From Hoeflea_A sp965249925 (GTDB lineage Bacteria > Pseudomonadota > Alphaproteobacteria > Rhizobiales > Rhizobiaceae): a DNA stretch of 64,000 nucleotides. Positions within the stretch are counted from its first letter, which is position 1, and each line of letters opens with the position of its first letter. Shown here piece after piece: positions 26,244 to 35,655 of the stretch. The notes under the pieces are model-generated. The model was not told the DNA's origin, made no database searches, and was given only the letters and a program-made list of their open reading frames with translations. A program made the position numbers and the translations under genes. Where the stretch lies: positions 1,922,001-1,986,000 of the forward strand of contig OZ252260.1 in NCBI GenBank assembly GCA_965249925.1. Direction: 5' to 3'.

Positions 26244-27315
26244 CGCGACGCTCGTTTCCGGGCACCTCAGGTCGTGCGCCGCGGATCGCATTGAACAGCG
26301 TCTTATGCGTGATCACGCCAATGTCGTCGCTTCCATCGGACACGACAATGACCCCGTCGCGGGAGGCTGCGACGCCCACCAGTGTTTCAAGATCGCTCTC
26401 AGGTGCCACCCGCGGATTGTCTTGCGTCACGGGTGCGCTCGATATGGGTTGCATGATCGCCCGCGCCTGCACGACGCCAAGGGTCGAGATATGCCGCACG
26501 AAATCCGCAACGTAGGCGTCGGCCGGGTTGGATACAATCTGCTCCGGCACGCCAATCTGCACGATGCGACCGTCTTTCATCATCGCAATCCGGTCACCCA
26601 ACCGAATGGCCTCGTCAAGATCGTGTGTGATAAAGACTGTGGTCTGGCCAAGGCGTCGCGAAAGAGTCGCGAACTGGTCCTGTAATTGCCGCCGAGTGAG
26701 GGGATCAAGGGCGCTGAAGGGTTCATCCATCAAGAGTATGTCAGGATCCGATGCCAGGGCACGTGCGATCCCCACGCGTTGCCGCATCCCGCCTGAGAGC
26801 TGATCGGGCATGTGATCTTCATAGCCGTTCAGATCAACCATCTCCAACACGCGCTGCGAGATCGCCCAGCGTTCGGTCTTGGGTTGCCGCTGCACTTCAA
26901 GTGGGAAGGTGACGTTGTCGCGCACCGAGCGGTGGGGCATCAGTGCCATGTGCTGAAAGACCATGCCGATCCGGCCTGCCCGCATTCGCCGAACCTGCGC
27001 TTCACTCATTGCCATCAAGTCTTCGCCCAGTACCTCGATCCGGCCACTGGTCGGTTCGATCAGGCGGTTGATATGGCGCAGCAGGGTTGATTTGCCGCTG
27101 CCGGAAAGGCCCATGATGCAGAAGATCTCACCACGCCGAAGGGAGAAGGATGCATCGGCCACGCCCACCACGCAGTTATAGTCGCTCAGCGCCTGCGCCT
27201 TGGAGATACGTCCATCGCGAACCGCCGCAATCACCTCTTCTGCGCGCGATCCGAAAACCTTCCAGACGTTCTCGATCTTGACGATGATTTCGTCTGATTT
27301 GGGCGTTGCAGCCAT
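26236..27315 (-). CDS. Glycine betaine/proline-type ABC ATPase (ProV-like)
   Basis: This 359-residue protein has Walker A LSGSGKSTLLRHINRL, signature LSGGMRQRVGIARAL and Walker B ILLMDEPFSALDP. The KVFG and CVVGVADASF opening is typical of ProV/OpuAA. The C-terminal about 100 residues resemble the CBS-type regulatory tail of this group. ATG 27315 lies 3 nt after the SDR stop, and the longer frame to 27525 overlaps the SDR and is rejected. Confidence 0.92.
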   Translation of the reverse strand: MAATPKSDEIIVKIENVWKVFGSRAEEVIAAVRDGRISKAQALSDYNCVVGVADASFSLRRGEIFCIMGLSGSGKSTLLRHINRLIEPTSGRIEVLGEDLMAMSEAQVRRMRAGRIGMVFQHMALMPHRSVRDNVTFPLEVQRQPKTERWAISQRVLEMVDLNGYEDHMPDQLSGGMRQRVGIARALASDPDILLMDEPFSALDPLTRRQLQDQFATLSRRLGQTTVFITHDLDEAIRLGDRIAMMKDGRIVQIGVPEQIVSNPADAYVADFVRHISTLGVVQARAIMQPISSAPVTQDNPRVAPESDLETLVGVAASRDGVIVVSDGSDDIGVITHKTLFNAIRGARPEVPGNERRDG

Positions 27316-27317
27316 GA

Positions 27318-28175
27318 CTAAATAGTAACCGTCATTCCGCCATCGACCGCCAACAAATGCCCGGTGACATAGGAAGATGCGGAAGATGCCAGGAACACGA
27401 CCGCCCCTCCGATCTCGTCGGCACGTGCCCACCGACCGAGCGGGGTGCGGGCGCGGACGGCCTTGTCGAAGGCTTCGTCTGCACGTTGGGCGGTCATCAT
27501 CTCGGTATCGACGTAACCAGGACACACCATGTTTATTCGGATGCCGTCGGGTGCAAGCTCGCGTGCCAGTGATTTCGTAAGGCCTGCCAGTGCATGTTTG
27601 CTCGCGCCGTAAAGCGCGGCATTCTCACGCCCCAGGATCGACAGAGCGGAACCAATGTTGACGATCGCGCCCCCCTTGCCGGAGGCGGCCATGTGGGCCG
27701 CCGCGCGCTGGATTAAAACATAAGGACCACGCAGGTTGGTATCCATGACCATGTCAAATTCAGCCATTGTGGTCGTGGCCATGGGTTTGCGCATCCCCAC
27801 GCCTGCGTTGTTCACCAGCACGTGGATCGGACCGAACTGCTGCGTAACGGAGGCAAACCCCTCCGACGCGCCGGTTTCCGTCGATGCGTCAAAAGCGGCG
27901 AAGTCGGCAGCATGGCCGGCATCACGCAGCGTCTCGGCGCGGCGGGCAAGCGCGGATTCGTCTCGGCTTGCCAGAATCACATGGCCCCCGGCCTGTGCGA
28001 CAGCCTGCGAGATAGCCCAGCCAATCCCGCGTGAGGCACCGGTTACCAGAACGCGGCGCCCCACCAGGGAGAACGGGGAATCGTTTGAACTTCCGGGTGC
28101 CAACCGACCGTGCGGGCTAGTACCCGAGCCATGCTCGGATGCGGTCCGGGTTGGCTTCGATCCATGCATCGGCAA
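27318..28175 (-). CDS. SDR-family oxidoreductase
   Basis: This protein of up to 285 residues has TGASRGIGWA (cofactor), NNAGVGM, a catalytic Ser in NIGSALS and YGASKHALAG with the Tyr and Lys. It sits between the betaine-type binding protein and the ATPase genes, an unusual place for an enzyme. The start is uncertain: ATG 28175 overlaps the binding-protein stop by 59 nt, and the conserved part begins about 38 residues later, so a downstream TTG start is possible. It may oxidise or reduce the imported ligand, for example a choline- or carnitine-like alcohol. Confidence 0.88.
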   Translation of the reverse strand: MPMHGSKPTRTASEHGSGTSPHGRLAPGSSNDSPFSLVGRRVLVTGASRGIGWAISQAVAQAGGHVILASRDESALARRAETLRDAGHAADFAAFDASTETGASEGFASVTQQFGPIHVLVNNAGVGMRKPMATTTMAEFDMVMDTNLRGPYVLIQRAAAHMAASGKGGAIVNIGSALSILGRENAALYGASKHALAGLTKSLARELAPDGIRINMVCPGYVDTEMMTAQRADEAFDKAVRARTPLGRWARADEIGGAVVFLASSASSYVTGHLLAVDGGMTVTI

Positions 28176-29070
28176 TGTCCCCGGGTGCCTTCTTCTCTTC
28201 CAACATGGCGAAGATGAAGTCCTCGATCATGGAGGTGTCAAAGCTGATCCGGCTCAACACGTCCGCCGCCTCGGGCAGCTCTTCGCCCAGGCGGGTGGCG
28301 TAGGCGACATGCACTGAAATCGCCGGCCAGCTCACCTCGATGTTGGCCTCGTCAAGCCAGTTTGCGCTCTCGGTAGGCGTCACCATGTTCCATTTTTCCG
28401 AATCATAGGCAGGTTCTTCGAGCATGACCAGATCCGCGATCTTGAACATGACATTGGGCCGAACGCAATTGGTGGCAAAGGGCTTGCCTGATGCCGCAGC
28501 CGCACGGATCAACGCCATCCCGGCTTCCTCGTCCATCTGTGCGAGTTCGAAAGTCTCGGACACGCCGTAGGAGTTCATGCGGACCAGCTCGATGGTGGTG
28601 CTGGCCCAGCCTGCCGCCCCGACCCAGTACTCTCCTTTTCCATCGCCATCGCTGTCGAACTCACGGGCGATGTCAGGATCGGTCAGATCGTAGATATCGT
28701 CGATACCGAGCGCATCGATCGTGGCCTGCGTCACGCAGACGCCGCGACCCGCATCATAAGGGTTCTCGGAGAGAACAACGCTGCCGCGCTCATGAACGTA
28801 TTTGTCGACAAGGTTTTGTTGATTGGGCATCCAGACATCAGGATGCACATCCAGATCCCCGGTGTCCATTGCCTCAAAGATCACCGGGTTTGTTCCGGGG
28901 ATGAGGTTGACCTGGACACCAAGTTCTGTCGTCAGGACCTTGGCCATGATGTCGGTGATGACCTGGGCAGCGGCCCAGCTGGGAACGCCGATGTTGATTT
29001 CTTGTGCGGATGCCGGTGCGCTCAGGAAAGCCGCGGTCGATACACCGTAAAGCAGCTGGCGAAGTGTCAT
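28117..29070 (-). CDS. Glycine betaine/proline-type ABC substrate-binding protein (ProX/OpuAC-like)
   Basis: This 317-residue protein has a signal peptide of about 22 residues (APASA|QEIN) and the family opening INIGVPSWAAAQV. Several Trp and Tyr residues fit an aromatic cage for quaternary ammonium ligands. GGAGG lies 7 nt before ATG 29070. It heads the leftward ProX-SDR-ProV-ProW operon and lies just downstream of a LysR gene in the same direction. The downstream dimethylglycine dehydrogenase-like gene supports a methylated-amine ligand. Confidence 0.92.
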   Translation of the reverse strand: MTLRQLLYGVSTAAFLSAPASAQEINIGVPSWAAAQVITDIMAKVLTTELGVQVNLIPGTNPVIFEAMDTGDLDVHPDVWMPNQQNLVDKYVHERGSVVLSENPYDAGRGVCVTQATIDALGIDDIYDLTDPDIAREFDSDGDGKGEYWVGAAGWASTTIELVRMNSYGVSETFELAQMDEEAGMALIRAAAASGKPFATNCVRPNVMFKIADLVMLEEPAYDSEKWNMVTPTESANWLDEANIEVSWPAISVHVAYATRLGEELPEAADVLSRISFDTSMIEDFIFAMLEEKKAPGDIADAWIEANPDRIRAWLGY

Positions 29071-29201
29071 GATAGTACCTCCGTTTGGGATCGCCCCTCG
29101 GGCGACGGGGGATCGTAACGACACGCACTGCCGTCCCGGATAGCCTCCACTGGAGTGGTCGACCTGTCCAATGCCAATTCCTTATTGCGCGATGATGTGG
29201 A

Positions 29202-30113
29202 TCAAGCCTCCTTTGCTGCAGCGATCTCGGCACTGGTGGCGCGGGCGAAGGCGACGAATTGTGATGTGGCCGACGAGCTGTGGGTATCGCGCCAGGCGAT
29301 TTCTGTCGGAACGGCATCGGTCAGATCTTCGATCTCGCGCAGCACCAACCCCTTACGCACGTAGTTGCGGGCACAATCGGGATAGATGGTAATCCCTGCC
29401 TGCGAAGCCACCAGCCCGAACAGGCCCTCACTGTTGTAGCCACGCTCAGCCACACGATAGCAAATCGGCGCTTTCGCAAGCACCGGCTCGAGATGAGACA
29501 GAAAGTGGCTCCAGAACCTCTCGAGTCCCAGCACAAAATCCTCACCATCGAAATCGGCCAGCCGCAGCACTTTTTTGCGGGCGAGGGCATGACGGGCGTA
29601 AAGGATTCCGATCAGCCGGTTCTTGGTGAACGGCGCCACCGCAATGCCGCTTCTGTCGATCGGTCCGGTTGCGAACACGACATCAAGCTGGTCTTGCTCA
29701 AGTCTGGAAAGAAGATCGGCGGTTGAGGACTGAAACGGCTCCATCACCACCGCCGGATAGGCCTGGCGATAGGCGGCGAAGAGATCGGGAAGCGTGGAAC
29801 TGATTGCAAAATCGGTATATCCGACGCGGACCGTGCCCTCGGCGCCGGCGGCGACCAGCCGGGCCCGGCGTTCCGCCACTTCCAGTATGTTGCATACCTC
29901 GGAGCATCCCGCCAGAAACGCCTCGCCCGCCGGTGTGAGATGCACGTCGCCCGTGCAACGAACGACAAGCTGGACTTGCAGGACATCCTCCAACGCAGCG
30001 ATCTGACGGCTGAGTGCCGGCTGGGTGATGTTGGCCCGCATTGCGGCGCGTCCGAAGTGCAACTGCTCGGACAGGGCTAGGAAACACTGGATCTGGCGCA
30101 GCGTATACTTCAT
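29202..30113 (-). CDS. LysR-family transcriptional regulator
   Basis: This 303-residue protein has the N-terminal winged helix (MKYTLRQIQCFLALSEQLHFGRAAMRANITQPALSRQI region, about 1-60) and a C-terminal two-lobed effector domain. ATG 30113 is the family start, and the longer frame to 30242 adds poorly coding sequence. It is divergent from the flavoprotein gene at 30446 and upstream of the ProX operon, so it may control either or both in response to a methylated amine. Confidence 0.92.
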   Translation of the reverse strand: MKYTLRQIQCFLALSEQLHFGRAAMRANITQPALSRQIAALEDVLQVQLVVRCTGDVHLTPAGEAFLAGCSEVCNILEVAERRARLVAAGAEGTVRVGYTDFAISSTLPDLFAAYRQAYPAVVMEPFQSSTADLLSRLEQDQLDVVFATGPIDRSGIAVAPFTKNRLIGILYARHALARKKVLRLADFDGEDFVLGLERFWSHFLSHLEPVLAKAPICYRVAERGYNSEGLFGLVASQAGITIYPDCARNYVRKGLVLREIEDLTDAVPTEIAWRDTHSSSATSQFVAFARATSAEIAAAKEA

Positions 30114-30445
30114 CGGCGGCGGGCGTGTGCACTGGTCACCGACAGTGCATCGCTCCATGTCGACACGGCATTGGACGTAACGCCAAGCGCTCGCGCAGTA
30201 TACAGGCAATGAGGCTGCAATCGTACTTTCGGCATCCCACAAGCGTAGGCTTCGTCAGAAAGGAAGTAAAGAAATGACCCGCATGCGCGCTTTCCGCGTT
30301 TCCGCGGCCTTGCCGGCGAAAATCGCGGGCGAATGGACAGCGGCTGGTCATGTTCGTGTGAACGGCTGGCCCGGGTTCTAGAGCAAGTTGCGACCAGACC
30401 TCCCGGCACGCTTTTCCCTTTCATCGCAAATCCCAGGAACCCTCC
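30114..30445. other. Divergent control region between LysR and flavoprotein genes
   Basis: These 332 nt have no supported gene. It is the expected site of the LysR-regulated promoters. I see no dyad clear enough to name as an operator. Confidence 0.4.
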
Positions 30446-32854
30446 ATGTGCGCACTTTCTCTTGATGCCGACAAGCCGGCCGGCGCCTCGGTCACAGCCG
30501 CGGCGTCAGAGCAGCGCGCGCTCCCTGCGCAGGCGCAGGTTGTTGTGGTCGGTGGCGGCGTCATCGGGTGTAGCGTCGCCTACAACCTGACGAAAATGGG
30601 TGTCCGGGACGTTGTGCTGCTGGAACGAAAGGCGCTTGGTTGCGGCACGACATGGCATTCACACGGGGTGGTCGGCTTGTCGCGGACCAATGGAACGCTG
30701 TTGCGGATGGCGCTGGAAACCGTTCGCCTGATCCCCGAGGTCGAAGCCCTGTCGGGCAGATCCACGGGATACTCTGCCCGTGGTTCGATCAATGTGACCG
30801 AAGATCCCTCCCGCCTCATTCAGTTCCGCCGCTTCGCCGACATCGCGACCAGCCATGGCCTCGAGGCGCATGTCATCGACGGGGCAGAGGCGCACGCGCT
30901 GTATCCGCTGATGGATCCTCGCGGTGTGATTGGCGCGCTTCACTTGCCGACGGAGGGGCAGTGCAATCCACTGGACTTGACCCACACGCTTGCCGGGGCT
31001 GCCAAGGCGGGCGGTGCACAGATCATCGAAGGTGTCTGTGTCACAGGCGCATCAGTTTCCGGAGGGCGGATCCATTCGGTCGACACGGATCGGGGCCGGA
31101 TCACCTGCGAGACGGTCGTGAATTGCACCGGGCTGTGGGGGCGGGATTTTCTTCGGCGTGAGACCGGGGGGCTGCCGTTGCAGGGTGTCGAACACAATTA
31201 TCTGGTCGCTGACTTTCACGCCGATGTCGGCCCGGACCTGCCGCTTTTGCGTGACCCCGACAAGGTCATGACTCTGCGCGAAGACAATGGCCAGCTTTCG
31301 ATCGGGTTCAACGAAGTCGACACCAAGCTTTTTGCTCCTGATGGCGTCCCCGACGATTTCGCCTTTGATGAGCTGCCGCCGGACTGGGACGCGATGATGC
31401 CCTATTTCGAGAAGGCAACCAGCCGGGTCCCGCTGTTGAACGAGGTCGGTATCCGGCTATTCCTCTGCGGGCCTGAGGCGGCAACGCCAGATACCCGCTA
31501 TCTCCTTGGCCCAAGCCCCGAGATCGATGGGTATTTCGTTGCGGCCGGCTTTTGCGGTATCGGCATCGGGTCGGCCGGTGGTGCCGGTCGCGTCATTGCC
31601 GAGTGGATTGCACAGGGGCGCCCTCGTTCAGACCCCTGGGGGGTCGATCTGCGCCGCATGGTCCCGGCGCAGTTCAATCGAAACTACCTTGCCGTTCGGA
31701 CGCCGGAGTCCAATGGCAAGCTCTTTCCAATGGCTTGGCCACACCGGCAGAACCTGACCGCCAGGAACTTGCGGCGCTCCCCGCTGCATGCTGAGATCAC
31801 GGCAGCGCGGGCCTGCTTCACGGAAGAGGCGGGATGGGAAGTGCCGGAGTGGTTCGCACCGGAAGGTGTCACCCCCGAACCGGCCTATAGCTTTGAACGT
31901 CCGGCTTGGTTTGCGCCTGCTCATGCGGAAGCTTGTGCCGCGCGACGATCCTATGCAGTGGCTGACCGCAGCATGGTGGGCAAGTTTCTGCTGGTGGGAC
32001 CCGATTCTGACCAAGCTTTCGCAGCGGTTTTTGGCGTGGAACGGCCCTGCGCGCGTCCGATCGACGTTGCTGTGCGTAACTCCGGTGATGGGCTTGAGGC
32101 GCTGTTTACGGCGGTTCACTGCGGCCGTGACCGGATATTGCTCCTGGGCGAGATCTGCACCCAGCGGCGGGACCTGGGTACACTGAACCGGGCGTTTGAG
32201 AGCCACGCCGGTTGCTCGGTGGTCGAGATGACATCCGCATTCGCCGTTCTTGAAGTAATCGGACCCGAAGCCACGTCACTGCTCACCGCCGCAGGATGGC
32301 GGGGCGATCCCGAATGCGCTCTCGATCCCGCCGCGGAGATTGGCCATGCGACCTGCATCGCAGTCAAAACGCGGCGGTTCGGCATGAAAGCCTGGATGTT
32401 GATCACGCCATCCGAAACCGGCGCAACTCTGCTTGCAGGACTGCAAGACGGAGAGCCGGATCTCCCTTTCATTGGCCTGCACGCCCGGCATGCCCTGCTG
32501 ACGGCCGCCGGAACACCGATCTGGGGATTTTCGCTCTCGCCCGCCGTCACGGCAGCGGAAGCCGGTCTGAGCGGTTGTGGCTCCGTTGCGGCCAGACGCA
32601 TTTGCACCATCACCATGACGGATCCGGAACCCGTTCTGCTTGGTCAGGAAGCCATCAGGATCAACGACCGTATCGTGGGGACGATCACCCAAGCAGCCTA
32701 TGCCTTGGGATGCGATACAGGAATCGGCCTCGGTCTCATGCCCTCTGACCTGGTCGGCAAGAACACGTCGTGCATGGTCCAGATTGCCGGCCGCTGGCAT
32801 GCCGCCTCCGCTGCTCCGGTCTCGTCGCCTTTTGACAATGCCGAAGGCTGTTGA
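30446..32854 (+). CDS. FAD-dependent dimethylglycine/sarcosine dehydrogenase-like protein with GcvT-type C-terminus
   Basis: The protein has 802 residues. The N-terminal FAD fold VVGGGVIGCSVAYNL is followed by GTTWHSHGVVG, where His71 is at the position that carries covalent FAD in dimethylglycine dehydrogenase. The C-terminal half (from about 430) has the folate-binding aminomethyltransferase-like domain of this family (MVGKFLLVGPDSDQAF and the GEICTQRRD region). It oxidatively demethylates N-methylated amines, passing the methyl carbon to tetrahydrofolate. An alanine-rich leader of about 30 residues precedes the fold. It neighbours a betaine-type importer, consistent with breakdown of betaine-derived compounds. 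Confidence 0.9.
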   Translation: MCALSLDADKPAGASVTAAASEQRALPAQAQVVVVGGGVIGCSVAYNLTKMGVRDVVLLERKALGCGTTWHSHGVVGLSRTNGTLLRMALETVRLIPEVEALSGRSTGYSARGSINVTEDPSRLIQFRRFADIATSHGLEAHVIDGAEAHALYPLMDPRGVIGALHLPTEGQCNPLDLTHTLAGAAKAGGAQIIEGVCVTGASVSGGRIHSVDTDRGRITCETVVNCTGLWGRDFLRRETGGLPLQGVEHNYLVADFHADVGPDLPLLRDPDKVMTLREDNGQLSIGFNEVDTKLFAPDGVPDDFAFDELPPDWDAMMPYFEKATSRVPLLNEVGIRLFLCGPEAATPDTRYLLGPSPEIDGYFVAAGFCGIGIGSAGGAGRVIAEWIAQGRPRSDPWGVDLRRMVPAQFNRNYLAVRTPESNGKLFPMAWPHRQNLTARNLRRSPLHAEITAARACFTEEAGWEVPEWFAPEGVTPEPAYSFERPAWFAPAHAEACAARRSYAVADRSMVGKFLLVGPDSDQAFAAVFGVERPCARPIDVAVRNSGDGLEALFTAVHCGRDRILLLGEICTQRRDLGTLNRAFESHAGCSVVEMTSAFAVLEVIGPEATSLLTAAGWRGDPECALDPAAEIGHATCIAVKTRRFGMKAWMLITPSETGATLLAGLQDGEPDLPFIGLHARHALLTAAGTPIWGFSLSPAVTAAEAGLSGCGSVAARRICTITMTDPEPVLLGQEAIRINDRIVGTITQAAYALGCDTGIGLGLMPSDLVGKNTSCMVQIAGRWHAASAAPVSSPFDNAEGC

Positions 32855-33002
32855 AACCAGATGACTTCTTTACTTCGCGTTCAGCCAGATCCAGCCGAAA
32901 ACGGCGTTTTCCTGTCATCCCGGCAGCCCATCGAGCACCTGCTCAGCGCCGCAACGTTCTTTCCCGGACAACCCAACCGTTCAAATTGAAGGTCGTGATC
33001 CA

Positions 33003-34007
33003 ATGAAAAAACTCATCAACAGACCAGAGGACTTTGTCGACGAGATGCTCGATGGAATCTACCGGGCACACCAGGAAATCGGCCCGGTCGCTGATGATCT
33101 CCGGTGCCTCGTCTCAAAGACCGTTCCATCCGAGCCGAAGGTGGCATTGGCGACAGGGGGCGGATCCGGGCATCTTCCGACGTTCCTGGGTTTTGTCGGA
33201 CAGGGGATGTTGGACGGTGCCGCCGTTGGCGGCGTCTTTCAATCGCCAAGCGCCGACCAGATGCTGTCCGTCACCAGGGAAATCGATCAGGGCAGGGGCG
33301 TTGTCTATATCTACGGGAACTATACGGGCGACATCATTAACTTCGACATGGCGGCGGAACTGGCCGATGCCGAGGACATTGAGGTCAGATCGGTTGTTTG
33401 CAACGATGACGCGGCATCCTCTGTCGTGGGTGAAGAACACAAACGGCGCGGGGTGGCCGGAATCCTTTTGGTTTGCAAAGCTGCCGGAGCGGCGGCAGCC
33501 GAGGGGCAGTCGCTGGGCGAGGTTGTCCGCATCGCGGAAAAGGCCAAGTCCCGGACACGGACGATCGGCGTTGGTTTGTCCAGCTGCATCGTTCCGGAGA
33601 TCGGTAAGCCAACGTTCGACATCGGCGATGACGAGATGGAAATCGGCATGGGCATCCATGGAGAGCCCGGCATCGAGCGCGAGTCCATGCAGGCGGCGGA
33701 CCGGGTTGTGGACCGAATGATGGATCGCCTCTTGGCTGAGGGCGTTTATGCCGGAGGGGATGAGGTCGCGGTTCTGGTCAACGGTCTTGGAGCCACGCCG
33801 CTTGAGGAATTGTACATCATGTATCGGCGCCTCTCTCAGCTTTTGAGCGCGAACTCCATGTCTGCGAAACACGTCTGGATTGGTGAATTTGCGACCTCTT
33901 TGGAAATGGCCGGCGCCTCCATCTCTTTGCTGAAGCTGGATGAGGAGCTTGAGCGCCTGATGGCGGCCCCGGCGAACACACCATTCTTCAAAACTAACTT
34001 TGCGTAA
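33003..34007 (+). CDS. dhaK: Dihydroxyacetone kinase, DhaK subunit
   Basis: This 334-residue protein has TGGGSGHLPTFLG with His57 and the GMGIHGEPGIER stretch, whose His219 matches the residue that binds the ketose covalently. It is the substrate-binding subunit. The ATP-binding DhaL subunit is encoded 8 nt downstream. No PTS-type DhaM is present, so the pair may use ATP directly, and a short-chain ketose other than dihydroxyacetone (for example a tetrulose) is possible. Confidence 0.9.
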   Translation: MKKLINRPEDFVDEMLDGIYRAHQEIGPVADDLRCLVSKTVPSEPKVALATGGGSGHLPTFLGFVGQGMLDGAAVGGVFQSPSADQMLSVTREIDQGRGVVYIYGNYTGDIINFDMAAELADAEDIEVRSVVCNDDAASSVVGEEHKRRGVAGILLVCKAAGAAAAEGQSLGEVVRIAEKAKSRTRTIGVGLSSCIVPEIGKPTFDIGDDEMEIGMGIHGEPGIERESMQAADRVVDRMMDRLLAEGVYAGGDEVAVLVNGLGATPLEELYIMYRRLSQLLSANSMSAKHVWIGEFATSLEMAGASISLLKLDEELERLMAAPANTPFFKTNFA

Positions 34008-34015
34008 GCTCGGTC

Positions 34016-34675
34016 ATGGACACGATCGCGTCAGACACGCTTCACGATCTCTTCGCGCACATCGCAACACTATTTGCCGAGAACAGAGACTATCTGATCG
34101 ACTTGGACAGCAGGGTCGGTGACAGCGACCTTGGCATCACCATGTGCAAGGCCTTTGATGCTGCCAAGGAAGAAACGGCGCGTTTGAAAGGCCAGCCCAT
34201 TGGCACTCAGCTCAAGAAGGTCGGCGCTGCGATGTCAGCCGCTGCTCCCTCGACAATGGGCACATTGACGGCAACCGGCTTTCTGCGCGGCGGTAAAGCG
34301 GTTGGAGACGTCTCGGAGATCGATCTTGTCGGCTGGGCCGCGTTTTGGCGGGCCTATGTCGACGGTGTTGCCGAAAGAGGGAAAGCCAATCTGGGAGACA
34401 AAACCGTGCTTGATGTGCTGGAACCGATCGCAACATCGTTCGAACGGTCAAGTGAAATGCAGGTACCGATGATGGAGGCCTTCGAGAACGCTGTGGCGGA
34501 GGCGTCAAATGCCTTGGAAGCGACGAAAGGGATGATAGCTCAGCGCGGCAAAGCTGCGGCATTCGGTGATCGCACACTTGGCCTTCAGGACGCCGGCGGA
34601 ACAGTGGCCAAACTCCTGATCGAAGGGCTCGCATCCTTTGCGCACGCCGAGGGCGGCCGGCCCAAAGTGCTGTAG
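34016..34675 (+). CDS. dhaL: Dihydroxyacetone kinase, DhaL subunit
   Basis: This 219-residue helical ATP-binding subunit has the magnesium-binding acidic cluster DLDSRVGDSDLG (Asp31, Asp36, Asp38) and the nucleotide segment AAPSTMGTLTATG. The last 140 bp of its coding frame are repeated 2.25 kb downstream at 36751-36890, with about 96 percent identity. The gene itself is intact, so the second copy is a fragment or the remnant of a displaced 3' end. Confidence 0.88.
   Translation: MDTIASDTLHDLFAHIATLFAENRDYLIDLDSRVGDSDLGITMCKAFDAAKEETARLKGQPIGTQLKKVGAAMSAAAPSTMGTLTATGFLRGGKAVGDVSEIDLVGWAAFWRAYVDGVAERGKANLGDKTVLDVLEPIATSFERSSEMQVPMMEAFENAVAEASNALEATKGMIAQRGKAAAFGDRTLGLQDAGGTVAKLLIEGLASFAHAEGGRPKVL
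34503..34642 (+). repeat. Direct repeat copy 1 (dhaL 3' end)
   Basis: 140 bp here match 36751-36890 without gaps and with six substitutions. The two copies bracket the secreted-protein and caspase genes, so the intervening 2.1 kb behaves like an inserted unit. Confidence 0.92.
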
Positions 34676-35004
34676 TTCGAAACTCGACGATAGTCTTCGG
34701 CGCCGTCGCCATCGTAGCGATTGTCTCCTGTATGTGTTGTCTAGAAGGGCTCGATTGCTCGGACATCGCCGGCTGGTACCGCGCGCGCCGGAACAGTCGC
34801 CGGTACGCCGGTGTGCAGCGATCCGCCCCGTTCGAAGTGTTTCGCGCGGCAGCAGAAATTCAGTGGACCGGACCTCCCAACGGTGCGACACTCCGGAAAC
34901 GGACCGCAGAATGGGGCCCGGGATGACAACGCGTCATTCTCGAAACTCAGTCTGGGGATACCGTTCATTTTTTGTCCGACAGCAACTTTTCAAAAGGCGA
35001 TACT
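34676..35004. other. Intergenic, no gene seen
   Basis: These 329 nt between dhaL and the secreted-protein gene contain only short overlapping frames without family features. An AAGG lies 7 nt before the next ATG. It would include the left junction of the putative insertion. Confidence 0.4.
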
Positions 35005-35574
35005 ATGATCAGGTTCTCAGCAGCAATGGTTTCTATGGTTGCGAGCGTTGCTCTTGGCATCGGCACGGTCCACGCCCAGACGTCGCAATCCGCAGACGCC
35101 AGCGGGACGTCGAGTCCCACAGCCTGGCTCGATCCTCCGATATGGCCTGAGGCAGCAGGTGTTCCGTTTTCATCCGGAACAGGGATGCCTTTTCGCGGGC
35201 TCAATGCTGGATCCAACTGGTGGGAGGGTATCCCCATGATGCGGCTTGGATCCGGGATTACCTGGGGTATTCCCTATGATCCGGGCGGCTGGGGGACACC
35301 ATATGGTCCCCGTGGCGGGGCCGTTCCTATGGCCGGAAATCCCTACGGAGCGCCCATCCGTTTTGTCCCGGTCCCCGTTTACGTACCGGTTCCGGTCCGT
35401 ACGGCTCCGGCAACGAACGCAACTGCATCCGCCGCGACCGCTGCATCCGCTCCGCCACAACCGGTCGTCTGTTTGATCAAGGGCCAAGGCGACGCCTCTG
35501 ATGTTGCCGTTGTCGCAGAAAGCACCTCGTCGTGTAGTACGATCGGCGGATCGGTGGTCCAGAACAATCGCTAA
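35005..35574 (+). CDS. Secreted Gly/Pro/Trp-rich hypothetical protein
   Basis: The protein has 189 residues. The signal peptide runs about 1-23 (TVHA|QTS). The mature part is rich in Gly, Pro and Trp (GITWGIPYDPGGWGTPYG), then a PVPVYVPVPV stretch, an Ala/Thr linker, and a C-terminal segment with two cysteines (VVCLIKGQGD and SSCSTIGG) that could form one disulfide. It matches no family I recognise. It is 81 nt upstream of the exported caspase-like protein in the same direction and may be its partner or substrate. Confidence 0.7.
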   Translation: MIRFSAAMVSMVASVALGIGTVHAQTSQSADASGTSSPTAWLDPPIWPEAAGVPFSSGTGMPFRGLNAGSNWWEGIPMMRLGSGITWGIPYDPGGWGTPYGPRGGAVPMAGNPYGAPIRFVPVPVYVPVPVRTAPATNATASAATAASAPPQPVVCLIKGQGDASDVAVVAESTSSCSTIGGSVVQNNR

Positions 35575-35655
35575 TCAACAGGACTCGGCTTACGGGCGAT
35601 CTCGGCGAGCGTGAAAATCGCTTTTGTCGGGATCGCGAGCTTGAGAGGTGTAGAA

